NCBI GenBank assembly: GCA_009869945.1
Contig: WIXG01000095.1
Coordinates: 124,001-188,000, forward strand
Reading direction: 5' to 3'
DNA: 64,000 bases
DNA from: Mesaphorura yosii
Lineage: Eukaryota; Arthropoda; Collembola; Poduromorpha; Tullbergiidae
Position 1 is the first letter of the stretch, and each line of letters starts with the position of its first letter. Below are positions 22,021 to 32,852 of this stretch, in pieces. Position numbers and translations under genes: made by a program. Under the pieces are notes generated by a model. That model saw nothing but the letters and a program-made list of their open reading frames with translations, was not told the origin of the DNA and did not search any database.

Positions 22021-24495
22021 ATGAATTATAACAATTATAATTCAACAATCGATCAACGACCTCCTTTGTCGACTTCCTCACGCCGTCCGCAGCAGCGATA
22101 CGCGGCCCGGTCTGCGACAACAGCGAATCTAAGTCAATTATTAAGTGAGACTGACGTAGTTAGAAGTTGCAGCAACTTACTTTCAAAGTGGGGTGGAAAA
22201 CTGAGGACAGGCGTAGGAGCGGGCGGTGGCAGCAGCAGCAGCAATGGACCAAGCACAGTGGATAGTTCACCCAAGCCATCTCGAAGCATTCTTGGGAGCG
22301 GCAGCAGCAGTTTTCTTTCGAGGTTTGATTTCAGCAATCCGACATCGACGAAGCCACCGTCACACGAGAATTCGGTTCATAATAGTCAGGCCAATGACCA
22401 CGAGGAGCCTTCAATATTCTCACGGAGAAATTCGACCAACAGTGAAAGTGGAGCCACATCCTCGAGAAGGAGCAGCCTTCGCGGCGCCTATGATCCATTG
22501 TACTCATCAGAAGCTCTGGCCAGAAACAACAATTATAAGAAGCCACCGAAATTACCAACAAAACCAGGGCACACGAGTCATAATCACAATGAAATTGCAG
22601 CGCAGCACACAACCGGTGCTTCGAAGGAAAACCATAATTCGACGGCGCCCGCGCCAACGTCCTCGTATTACGGGTACTTCGGGAACGAAAGACTGAGGGA
22701 ACTTGAAGAAAAGCTCAGTTCCAAATATGGTAAATATTTTAAGAAAAACAACCACAGTGATAATGCAGCAAACCTAAATACCTCAAGTGCGACGAATAAT
22801 AATGACTACCACTCAGTAGCCGAGTCCAGGCTACCGCCAGATCGACCTTCGGCTCTTTCACCGTTGAGCAAGTCGACGAGCACGCATAGTTTCCTGAGTA
22901 GCAACCCGTATCTGAAAAAATATTCACGCATACTTGAGCCGTTAAATGAAAGGGCTTCCGGGTCAAGGCCTAAATATGATCACTACCAAGATCCATACTT
23001 GTACGGTCTGAGAGGAAGCAATTCCAGTTTGAATAATGCGTACAGAGACAGTGGAGCACCTTCAGGTCTGCAAGGATCCAAATCTTCAATGATCCTGAAC
23101 AATCTTCATCACAACAATTACGTGCCCTACAAAAGTTCAACAACTTCCCTGAAAGAAAATCAGAGCCCTCCGCCAGCGCTGCCGGCAAGATCCGGATTGT
23201 ATTCATCGGCAACTTCAGCATCAGGGTCAGGCCTCAATCGTTACCTTCACAGTCAGCAACTTTCGCCTTCGTCCTCGTCTGCCCTTTTGTACCACCACAA
23301 TCACCATCAGCCCAACAACTATCATTTGCTGCGAGATGACTCGACTCCGTCCACTTCGTCTTCCACGACAACTTCCTACAACACGCAACCTGCTTCGGTG
23401 AAGCAATCGCCTGCGCCTGGTTTTCACAACAAGAATGACAACGAAGACCCGAATGCAGCACATCCGAAGTCGAAGCTTCCGTCGAGGTATTATTATCGAC
23501 GGTACCGCCACCAGTCTTCAGCGTACAACAATCGGAACAGGGGAAGTGCGCTTGGTGGCGCAGTGACGTCACCCGAGTTGCCAAATGCCGCAGATCTGGA
23601 ATCGAAGACACCCAAGCAGCAAAGTCCGGAAGATCTGGCAGTGAAACAGACGTCAGTTGGACGAAGTCTGACATCTAATTTGTACAGCACCTCCTCTCAC
23701 GTCTTACCCTACAACGATAATGCTAACAAGCAGCAGCAGACTTCTCTAACTGGCAAAGGTCAGGGTAAAGAAAAACTGCTGCAGAATGGAGGCGACCGTG
23801 GTCACGGAACCGAACGTGAGGCTCTTGTTCTGGACGACGACGATGAAATTCTGCCAAGTCCAGAGGAGCTGATAAAAAAGAAAGAGATAGAAGAATTGAT
23901 CAAGAAATACTCAACGTTCGGCAGTGGTTTGATGAAATCGAGGAGCACGAAGAGCATTGGAGCCAGTGCATTGGCGACTGCAGAAACGACTGATTCAGCT
24001 GAAGCAGAGGCGGTGCAAGACGCAAACACGACAAAAGCAGTCGAGGTCCCCACGAGCGAAGTCAGCGCAGAAGCATCAAATGCTGCTGCCAACGCTGAGT
24101 TGCAATCAGAACTGCCTCCTTCAGCAACAAAAGCCATGGGCGAACAAAATCAACTAAATACACTTGTACCAAGCGCGTCCTCCACTAAACTGGCCAGTTC
24201 TACTGCCAATGCAGCCGTACCTGTCCAGCCTTCAGCATCGTCAATGTCCGTGTCCACATTCAAAGACCCACTGGACGAAGCAAGTCAGCAGCACCGACGA
24301 AGCCAGAAGCAGCACCATTACAGAAGTCGACACCGTCCGTTGCCAATTAACGATGGGTTACTTGATCGAAGCTACCTCCCAGGTACTGGCCCGTTGACGA
24401 TGATCGGTGGCGCTAGCAGCAGCAGATACGAGGCTGAAATCGACGACATGTACAGGAACCCCATTGCATCCACTGTGATTTGGAATAGGAATTAC
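22021..24495 (+). CDS. Long low-complexity coding exon, probable alternative N terminus of the downstream LAMMER kinase
   Basis: An uninterrupted frame of 825 codons from MNYNNYNSTIDQRP ends at a strong donor (AATTAC then gtaagt, phase 0). The protein is Ser/Asn/Gln/His-rich with poly-Ser and poly-Gly runs and many SP and RS sites. A charged stretch near residues 606-630 (SPEELIKKKEIEELIKK) is the only helical-looking part. There is no stop near the donor in the exon frame, so it must be spliced onward. The first downstream acceptor in phase 0 is exon 2 of the kinase gene (25442), and insect Doa genes are known to have very long N-terminal isoforms. Joining the two is therefore inferred. The alternative is a separate gene with undetected 3' exons. 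Confidence 0.7.
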
Positions 24496-25235
24496 GTAAG
24501 TAAAATACTATGGACAAAACTAATGCTTATGGATTAGTTGATGCATACGTAAAACGCACGCGTGCACTTTAATTGCACGATCAAGCCAACACGAATTCGA
24601 TGGGCAATAGGCAACTGCAACATAAATATTCTTATCAGGTAATGACTCAGCTTGGCCAGACGATTTGCTTTCGTAATCAGCGACGTGCAACAGCACTGTA
24701 AACAAAACAAAAGGAAGGGTTAAAGTTAAATAAACTTTTCATTCTGTAACGCAACGCAATTAAGCGTCACTTCTGGGAGACAGTTTCATCACGTCTATGG
24801 ATGAGGTTCATTGCATGGCAAACAACAAAATCGTCCCAAAAACAAATCGCCACTTGAATTTGATATTGATAATTGCATGCACCGAAAAGTCAATCTCCAA
24901 TGTTTACTCGAGAAATGTTTGTAAACAGTGAAAGCACAGTTTATTGACCAATCCAGCACTTCTTTTTGACTTCGGCCAAAAATAATGCATCAGTACAATT
25001 TTAGAGTCAGCAGAATTGATATCAGCATCACTAGCAGTTTGCTTTGGTTGTAGCTAACAAGTAAGAAGCGCGAAACGCCAGAACCCCAAAACTTAGTGCA
25101 AAAATACGTTCCCTCAGATGTACCGTACCATTGAATTAATTGTAGCACAATCGTTTCACAAATGAAGTTTTTGAAAATTCAGTGATTTGTGATAGTAGTA
25201 GCGCAGTAATAATTCAGTGAGTTGCCCATTCAGCC
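24496..25235. other. Putative intron / internal promoter region of the kinase gene
   Basis: 740 bp between the long exon donor and the short first exon of the kinase. It would be intronic for the long form and promoter plus leader for the short form. No coding exon is seen. Confidence 0.4.
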
Positions 25236-27336
25236 ATGAGCCCAACTCTGAAGGAGGAAATTCCGGAAGTCAGGGTTCAGACATTAGACGTGTTCCCGTT
25301 GTGGTCCAGGAAACTGAAGACGGTATTTTGCTTTTTTTGTAGCGTCCAGCTTAATTTATTATGCATTTCATGCGCCAACACTTAATTGTCCATCCAGCAT
25401 CCAGCATTGCATCATTAACCTGTCTCTCTTTCTCTCTTCAGAACTCAAAGCCAGTTCCGAGGATTGAGGACGACGAGGAAGGTCATTTGATTTATCGTAA
25501 TCATGATGTACTGCTCGATCGGTGTAAGTATCAAAGTCAACTCTTGATTTCGAATACATCGAACAAAGTAAAAGTAAGTCAATCATACCTCGGCTTGTCC
25601 TAGATAAAATAATGGACACACTTGGAGAAGGAACATTCGGAAAAGTAGTCAAAGTGAAGGACAGAGCAAAGTAAGTGCATATTAAAGGTTGCTCTAGATT
25701 TGCTTCTAACATTTCAAAACACTGAAGATTTGTATGCATTGTGTGCTACTTTCCAATATCGGAAGCTTAAGAGAGGTCCGCGTCTCGTCTGCACTCTACG
25801 CCCGCCGCCCGCGTCCTCTGCTTTACGTGTTAACCTTGGCATAAAATCAGATAGTGTGCGACTGCGACTAATGTATCAAATTCATGCTTTGTGTGTATTT
25901 CGAATTTCCTGCGATAATAATGGCGACTGGCATCTTGCCCAATTTTAATTCTTCAACGATGAATAACGTAATCATCACGCTGCCTGAATGGCCGGCCCAT
26001 GCGTGTGAGAATGAGAGAACGGAACCGTGTTAAATGTTGACGTAATCATGAGATTAAACCTGCGAATTTGTTTATTTACAGAGACCGAACCATTGCTCTG
26101 AAAATTATCAAGAATGTTGACAAATATCGTGAAGCAGCTAAACTTGAGATAAACGTCTTGAAGAAATTGGCTGAGAAAGATCCAAAAGGAAGATTGTAAG
26201 TGGCACGCTCAAGCTGAACTTGTCTCAAGAATTTGACACTCATTTTTGCTGTGGTTGCTTACAGTCTCTGCGTCAAAATGTTGGAGTGGTTTGATTACTA
26301 CGGGCATATCGTGATTTCCTTCGAAATGTTGGGACTGTCTGTCTTTGATTTCCTGGTAAGTTGCCTGCCTCAGGTCCGCGTGAAATCTCATGACTCATGA
26401 CGCATCACGCGTGCCTAGAAGTTGTAGTCTCACTTCGACATATATTGGTGCTTGCAGAAAGACAACAATTACGTACCTTACCCGATGGATCAAGTTCGTC
26501 ACATTTCGTACCAAATGTGCTACGCAGTTCATTTCCTCCATCAAAATGAGCTTACTCATACCGATCTGAAACCAGAGAATATACTGTTTATAAATGACGA
26601 TTACGATTTAGTCTACGAACACGGATCTGGATCTCGACGACCGTCTTCGGCTTCTGCAAAACCCTTTCGTGTCGTCAAGAATTCTGAAGTTCGCCTCATT
26701 GACTTTGGTTCAGCGACCTTTGACTACGAACATCATTCAACGATTGTGTCAACCCGACATTACCGTGCTCCTGAAGTGATACTAGAATTGGGGTGGTCAC
26801 AGCCATGCGACGTGTGGAGTATCGGATGCATTATGTTCGAGTTGTATTTAGGAATCACACTTTTTCAAACTCACGACAATAGAGAACATTTAGCAATGAT
26901 GGAGAGAATTTTAGGACCGATTCCTAGCAGGTAAGTGATAATGACTGAAGAAACATTGGTTAACATTTATTATTCAGTTTTAAGCTGGCACTGTCGCGTC
27001 CTCTATTGCAGACTCACTCGAAAGACGAAGACGAAATACTTCTATCATGGGAAATTAGACTGGGACGAACGATCATCAGCTGGGAGATATGTTCTGCAAA
27101 ATTGTCACCCACTGGCTCGATACATGAAGCAAAATGACGAAGACACAGCTCCACTTCTGGATTTGATTCGGCGGATGCTTGATTATGAACCTTCGCAGCG
27201 CATCACTTTATTTGAAGCTTTGCAGCATCCGTTCTTTGATAAGCTACCTGCTCAATACAGGCTTGCAATTGATGAGCCAGTGTCTCACTCAAATGGACTG
27301 GGGTTTTACAGGCCGCGACATTCGTTCTCCAGATGA
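25236..27336 (+). CDS. Doa: LAMMER dual-specificity kinase (Doa/CLK family)
   Basis: Seven exons chain in phase: 25236-25322, 25442-25523, 25604-25670, 26082-26195, 26265-26355, 26458-26930 and 27012-27336, giving about 412 aa from [14 protein letters not shown]. The kinase core shows the Gly loop [12 protein letters not shown], the catalytic Lys of IALKIIKN, the HTDLKPEN catalytic loop, DFGSATFD and the family signature [11 protein letters not shown]. The C terminus ends [11 protein letters not shown] and a short basic tail. CLK/Doa kinases phosphorylate SR splicing factors in the nucleus. Exon 1 supplies only 29 residues and would define a short isoform, whereas the 825-codon exon upstream could replace it, since exon 2 starts in phase 0. 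Exon 6 carries a Ser-rich insert ([13 protein letters not shown]) between the catalytic loop and DFG. AATAAA at 27563-27568. Confidence 0.95.
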
Positions 27337-28672
27337 TAACGTTGATAAATGTTTAATAGGAGTGACCGTGACACTTCTGCTTTCACTTTGACTTTGTAAC
27401 CTGAAACGTATTTTGTTAACGCAGTCACAAGAGTGAGACTTGCCAAGGACATTGATCAAGTGATCTAAGGTTGTATACGCTTAAGATAATAGAATTCTGT
27501 GTCATGCTTACTTGTGTCAGTTTTTTCTAGTCGCTTAAGAATATTTTATGACAAGACGAGACAATAAACTACGGCGGAACTGTGAATTAAGCATGTTTAG
27601 CGAATTTAGCATAACAATAATGGCGTTAATTTAAACAAACATCAAAGAAGTTTAATCAAGTGAATCATTTTCCAGCCGAAAAGATACTCACAAAGCCTTC
27701 AATGGCAGTTGATCCGAACCTCAGCCAACAAATCTTAAGTTTGGAAAGTTTGAAAGTTACAGGATTACAAAACTGAATTGCAATGATCGTGATCATGACC
27801 TGTCCTCATGGGCTAGAACTTGTGAATTTTCCCTGTTAACAAGTTACACAGTACATTGGCATTGTCATCTAAATTAGGATTGATGAGGAAAATCACAATA
27901 TCATTTTGATGCTATTGTTTAATTTCTCTCATAAAATGTTTTCCATAAATTATTCATTCTGGGCATTGTCAACTTACATGGGCAAATGAGTAAGACTTGT
28001 TATTCATAGCAATTATTTTCTTGGACTTGCCCTCACCAGGCAATCCGCCCGATCCCCGATGAAAGATTGCCACCTTCCAAATTCTAACGATGTTTCTTCA
28101 ATTTCAGTCCAGCTATTCCCCGAATCTAGACACTCTACCATCAAACCATGTTCAGCTGATATAACTAGAGAATGGCAAATCCTGCAATGACGTAAAAGAT
28201 TCTCAAGACCCCATCGCAATACCACAAAGTACAGTGTTTAGTGAGATAATGACCATTTAAAAAGTTAATTAGAATCTAAATCCTGCAGGCTTAAACTGCG
28301 TCAATAAATCTGCTCCAACCGTAAAAATATTAAGAAGTTAATCATAATTTCTGAAACTGGCAATTACTGCACGTTTTATGTATCTTTCAGTGGACGGGAG
28401 CTAAAATACAAGAGCAATCTTCCCTAATAGGCTCATTTACCTCATTACACACCCATGTTCATACAGTTGCTAAATTATTTGCCAATTAGGGTGAGGCTCA
28501 TTAACACGGGGCCCGGGCTAATTGTAGAACTGCATTTGCATGACCAAGTTCATAAAAAGGCGCGCACAAGGAGTCCACATCTTCATTCTCGCTTTCTCAC
28601 GCTAGAGTTAAAGGTCTTGTCTTAAATAGATTTAATTACTTTATTGGAACTCATCGAACTGTTCTGAGCAAG
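27337..28672. other. Intergenic region, kinase to urea transporter
   Basis: 1.3 kb. It holds the kinase 3' UTR (AATAAA 27563-27568), an orphan exon-like minus-strand block at about 28031-28182 (see findings) and the urea-transporter promoter at the right end. Nothing else is recognised. Confidence 0.4.
28551..28560 (+). promoter_or_regulatory. TATA-like element upstream of urea transporter
   Basis: CATAAAAAGG lies about 113 bp before the transporter ATG and some 30 bp before a pyrimidine-rich TTCATTCTCGC stretch that could hold the start site. It is a reasonable core-promoter candidate by position only. Confidence 0.3.
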
Positions 28673-31508
28673 ATGCTCCAGGAATTTCCTAGTTCTCAAG
28701 AGCACGATCAATTCAGCCAACGCCCAAATGGAACCTTTGACATGGACAAGGACATGGACACGTATCATCACATTCAGTTGCCGCTCAGCCGTCAAAGTTC
28801 ATCCGATCTTATGATTCAGAAGGATCCAGTCAAAGCTGAACCAAAAACGAAGCGAAAAGTATCCACCGACAGAAATGGACAAGCGCATGACGATGATTGT
28901 GACCACAAAGACGCAAATGGCTTAATGGTGAGTTATGTACGCGTAATTATAATCGTATGTGCATTTAAAGTAGCAGGGCCATGAACATGAATATGAATAA
29001 CGGCTAAGAAAATCAGATACTTAGTAGTGACCACCACTACTACCGTTAAAATTTACTCATTACAATAATTTACGCGCGCGGAGAGTGTCAAGCTGACGCA
29101 AAACGACGCACGTGTATGTGTACTGACGTAATTTGACACTTGCAGACCTCCTCATGGCTCAAGTATGCCGGACATTGCCCCGGGCTCGACTCCTTCCTCG
29201 GAACCAGACATGAAATCTGTTGGGCACCCGTGAAGTTCGTCGACGCTTTGTTCCGTGGAGTTTCACAGGTTAGCTGAAGTAGAATTCGTGCGAAGAGAAT
29301 GAATCACAGTGCTAGAATTCTTACCATTTAATAATCGTGTACCGTCTTTTGCCCGACTTTTCCCCCCAAAACTACCTTTTGCCATAATGTCCTCATTACC
29401 ATTATTTTTAAATTAAGTGCAGATAGACATGTACACATAAGACAGACACTGAAATGAGTCAGAAAATGCAGACTTCAGAAGTGTCAGACTTGGACACTAT
29501 GCATTAGTTGTGATTGTGGGACCGCAGCGATAGCTTCTCCTTTCAATAATCCAAATTCAGAATGAGTTTAGTTTCGTGCCAAGCACAAAAGGGAAGGAGG
29601 TACCCGTGCTGGACTAAATACTTTCGAACAAGGAAATGTATCCGAAGGGAATTAACCGAAAAATTAACGAGCAATTGCAAGAAATCTTAGGCACGTATAA
29701 CACCACCGCGCCAGATACCATATCTTATCTTCAGTCCGTGGCTACCTATGTTAAGTATTATCACATTACATATAATTTTTTATACATTTTTTGACTTTGG
29801 AAAATAATTAAGTGAATGCCCGACAGTTGTGGCAAAAAGAACAGTATGGAATTTGATCATTATGGGAAAAAAGTCGGGTAAAACGCATTGAAGAAGGCTT
29901 TCGGGCAAAAGACGTAAGACCTTTTTAATCAATAATCGCAGGTTGTATTCGCAAATAACCCCGTCACCGGGCTCCTGATCACTCTTGCTCTCTTCTGGTC
30001 AGACTGGGTGGTTGGTTCAGCTGCAGTGGGCGCTGCAAGCGTGGCAATTTTAACAGCATTCGTAAGGCTTCTTATTTGCATTTAGTAGAAGCTCTTGCAT
30101 TACAAGTGCAATTTGTGCTTTTTAAAATAGTTGATTGGCCAAGAAACGGCGAATATTCAAGCCGGACTGACGACGTACAGCGCCGTGCTCGTGGGATGTG
30201 TCACAGCCTCCATCTGGACGCCCGTGTACGGGGAGGCTGTTCCAGTGACATTGTGGGCTTTCGTTGCAATCGGGGCTATGTTAAGGTAAGGACAAATGAG
30301 TCCTCCTTTTGTACGACCCACGGCAGCCAGTGGCTATAATTTTAATGATTTATGTTTGCAGCGTCTTCTTGACATCCGCATTGGCCAACATGCTGTCGTC
30401 ATTCCGAATACCGCTCCCATGTCTCACAATGCCCTTCAACATTGTCAACCTCTTGCTCTTCACCTGCTTCATGCCTCCTCCGAGTAGTCCACTGGCTCGA
30501 CACTTAAATGACGCGAGCGCCATGAATTCTACGCCAACGCTTGAGCAGCAGCTTAATCCGAATTCGACCCCAGAAGAGCTCAATTACGCAAAGGTTCGTA
30601 TCCATTCAATTTACTGGCATTTCAGCGTAAAATTGCAGGATAAGCTAAAGGTGTACCTTTCTTTTGGTCTCGCAGTTGTTCACGGGCATAGTTTGCTCGA
30701 TGGGGCAAATTTACGGAGTGGAAAACATTTTTGCCAGCGTTCTGATGTACGTTGGAGTCATGATCTATTCACCGACATTATCTCTGATGGCTTTCATAGG
30801 TGCGAGTATCGGAACCCTTTGTGGTAAGGAATCGCTCTTGATTCTTGCAATGCAAAAATTTTCCGACTCGAATTTCGAAAAAAAAGCTTCGGAATAAAGA
30901 CGCAATACTAAACCTTAAAATGAGTCGTCTCTAACGACGTAAGGGACCTTGGACTCGCTGATGAAGAGTCCTGGCTTACTGAAAAACAAGCTAACAAGCT
31001 CTAATTTTACTTCAAGGACTCGTGTTCGTGGCCGGACCGACCTATACAACAATATACGCTGGTATCTGGGGCTACAACGCAATTCTATCAGCAACTGCAA
31101 TCGGTGGCTTCTTTATTGCGATAAATTGGCTCAGCTTTTGTACTGCGATTGCAAATGTGATTTTCGCAGTGATAATACAACAAGGACTTATCATTGCCTT
31201 TCATACTGTAAGTTGACCGCCCTTCCAAAACAGTTCATTTTCATGAGTGCGCGCTTAATTAGTAAAATTGTTGAAATTTTTTCTAGTTACGCCTTCCAGT
31301 ATTCACTCTCCCGTTTGTACTCAGCACGCTGCTCTTTTTATCAGTGAATTCCACGAGGGAAGGACTTGCGAGAGTGAAAAACATAACATTTCCAGAAATG
31401 CATTGGTTCGAATACGTCAGGAGACTAAAAGACAAGGCACAGAGTCGAGACAGGAATGCGAGCTTGGTCGAAGTTATTGTAGATAACACAGCTCAATCTA
31501 ATCTGTAG
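28673..31508 (+). CDS. Urea transporter (SLC14/UT family)
   Basis: Eight exons chain in phase (28673-28927, 29146-29268, 29942-30061, 30131-30285, 30362-30593, 30676-30823, 31017-31207, 31287-31508) and give 481 aa. The first 85 residues are hydrophilic and presumably cytosolic. The core has the two-repeat UT architecture: VVFANNPVTGLL in repeat 1, then the signature FRIPLPCLTMPFN; MGQIYGVENIFAS in repeat 2, then LRLPVFTLPFV. The UT signature L-P-x2-T-x-PF occurs twice as expected. The family forms trimeric channels that pass urea down its gradient across plasma membranes. Intron 2 is unusually long (673 bp) because of an inserted MITE-like element. AATAAA at 31587-31592. The pore residues look conserved, so it is probably functional. 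Confidence 0.93.
29342..29914. mobile_element. MITE-like element in urea-transporter intron 2
   Basis: A perfect 14-bp terminal inverted repeat, CGTCTTTTGCCCGA, is at 29343-29356 and its reverse complement at 29901-29914. Both ends have a TA dinucleotide just outside. Subterminal sequences are also partly inverted (cgacttttcccc at the left, gggaaaaaagtcggg at about 29864). The roughly 570-bp body has no complete frame. TA flanks would fit a Tc1/mariner-derived MITE, but the target duplication cannot be proven because one extra base sits between TA and repeat on the left. Confidence 0.6.
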
Positions 31509-31701
31509 TTTGATGTTATGCTAATTCTGTCTGACACTTTTTTATTTGTTGTACCTGAATTTGCGAATTTTCATTTCTAAGAAACGAATAAACGAACCTC
31601 TGAATTTTGACAATTTTGTAAAGAGCTGACCCGTGCACAACTAATTTACTCTTCTATATCTCAGGACCTTCGTCTATTTTGAAGCTTGGTTGACCCGGTG
31701 G

Positions 31702-32852
31702 CTAAACGGGCGACATTGGCGTCGGACGACTGTCGTGCTGAGCGCCTGAGGGATTGAATAGTCCAGCAACCACATTATCTCCAACCTTGAATTGCCGGTG
31801 CGTGGTGACAAATTCCGATTTGTAAACTACAAACGAGCAATTTGTAGTTGTTGCGTTCCTGCTGGAGAATGAACTTTGCTGTGGTTATGAACTTACCATA
31901 CGGATCGTAAGGCAATGGCTTGAAAAATGGCGGTCTCTGATTCACGGCTAAAAGTGCTGTGAGTTCATCGATATAAAAAAGCGACTTTTCGTCAGTCGTC
32001 CTTTCACTGAGAAATGAATCAGTTATGCTAACACTTCCGCCGAATTGTCCAATTACCAGGCGATGTCGAAAGTATTTGGAATACTTAGCGTGGAAAGACC
32101 AACCCACTGTTTATGTTTCTGATTGATGATGCCTTGAGCAAATTCAGCGTTTTTTTGGCACGCCACAGAATGCAAACTTATTTGGTGCATTGCCTTGTGG
32201 GATTTTGTATACGCGAAACCAGTCAACACTCGCTGCAATGAGTCCAGGGTAGATTTTGTCAATGTCCTCAACATCTGCGGCAATCAGAAACGAAACTGGT
32301 GAGTTAGCCAATCAAAGCCTGTGGCAATTACTTGTGGCAATGCCCCGTAATTGAAGCAGTATCCATGATACGGAAACACGTTTGGAATGAACTGAACTTG
32401 CCCATTCTTCGTATCCTGATGAATTGGGTTCAGGACTTCCGAGCGGCTCAGCTCCATCTTGGCGTTGCTCCATCGAGGGATCTCGACCAGCATGTTGAAC
32501 ACACTTCCACCGCCCACTCGTAACGGAATATCGTGAAGTGGTGAAAGGTATTTGTGATTTTCGTCACCTGCATGCGGTAAAGCCGTAGAGCACGGCAAAG
32601 GCAAAGTTTGATTGCAAAATTACGGAACTTCATTAAGTTATCATTATCATTACGTGCATTCATCATCGCGCAGTACACACGCAACTTACAGAAATAAATC
32701 CGATACGATTCCGTGTAGAGACCACCCCGAAGCTCGAGCGTGTAGCCTTTTGATGTCTTCGAATGGTAATTTCTGCGGCCAGCCGACTTAATTTTGTACT
32801 CGAGTGGCCAGTGGGCGAATTTTGCAGCAGTCTCGCAATCAGACGGCCGCAT
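31702..32852 (-). pseudogene. Inorganic pyrophosphatase-like gene lacking the active-site segment
   Basis: Exon 1 (32690-32852) carries YTLELRGGLYTESYRIYF. Exon 2 (32332-32567) carries SPLHDIPL, FNMLVEIPRWSNAKMEL, NPIHQDTKNG and FNYGALPQ, all typical of eukaryotic family-I pyrophosphatases. The next block, from 32274 downward, resumes at VEDIDKIYPGLIAASVDWFR and KFAFCG, about 60 residues further along the family. The missing part contains the metal-binding motif around CCGDNDPIDVCEIG. Exon 2 ends in phase 0 but the VEDIDK block needs phase 1, so the join shifts frame. A further shift falls in a 7-A run at about 32149-32155 and another follows KHKQW. Later sequence to a stop at 31702-31704 (KVGDNVVAGLFNPSG) may be former C-terminal exons. 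Catalysis is not credible. Confidence 0.75.

Noticed and set aside
29600-29780. Protein-like short frames inside the MITE body
   Set aside because: They are in different frames, short and interrupted, and no domain can be named with confidence.
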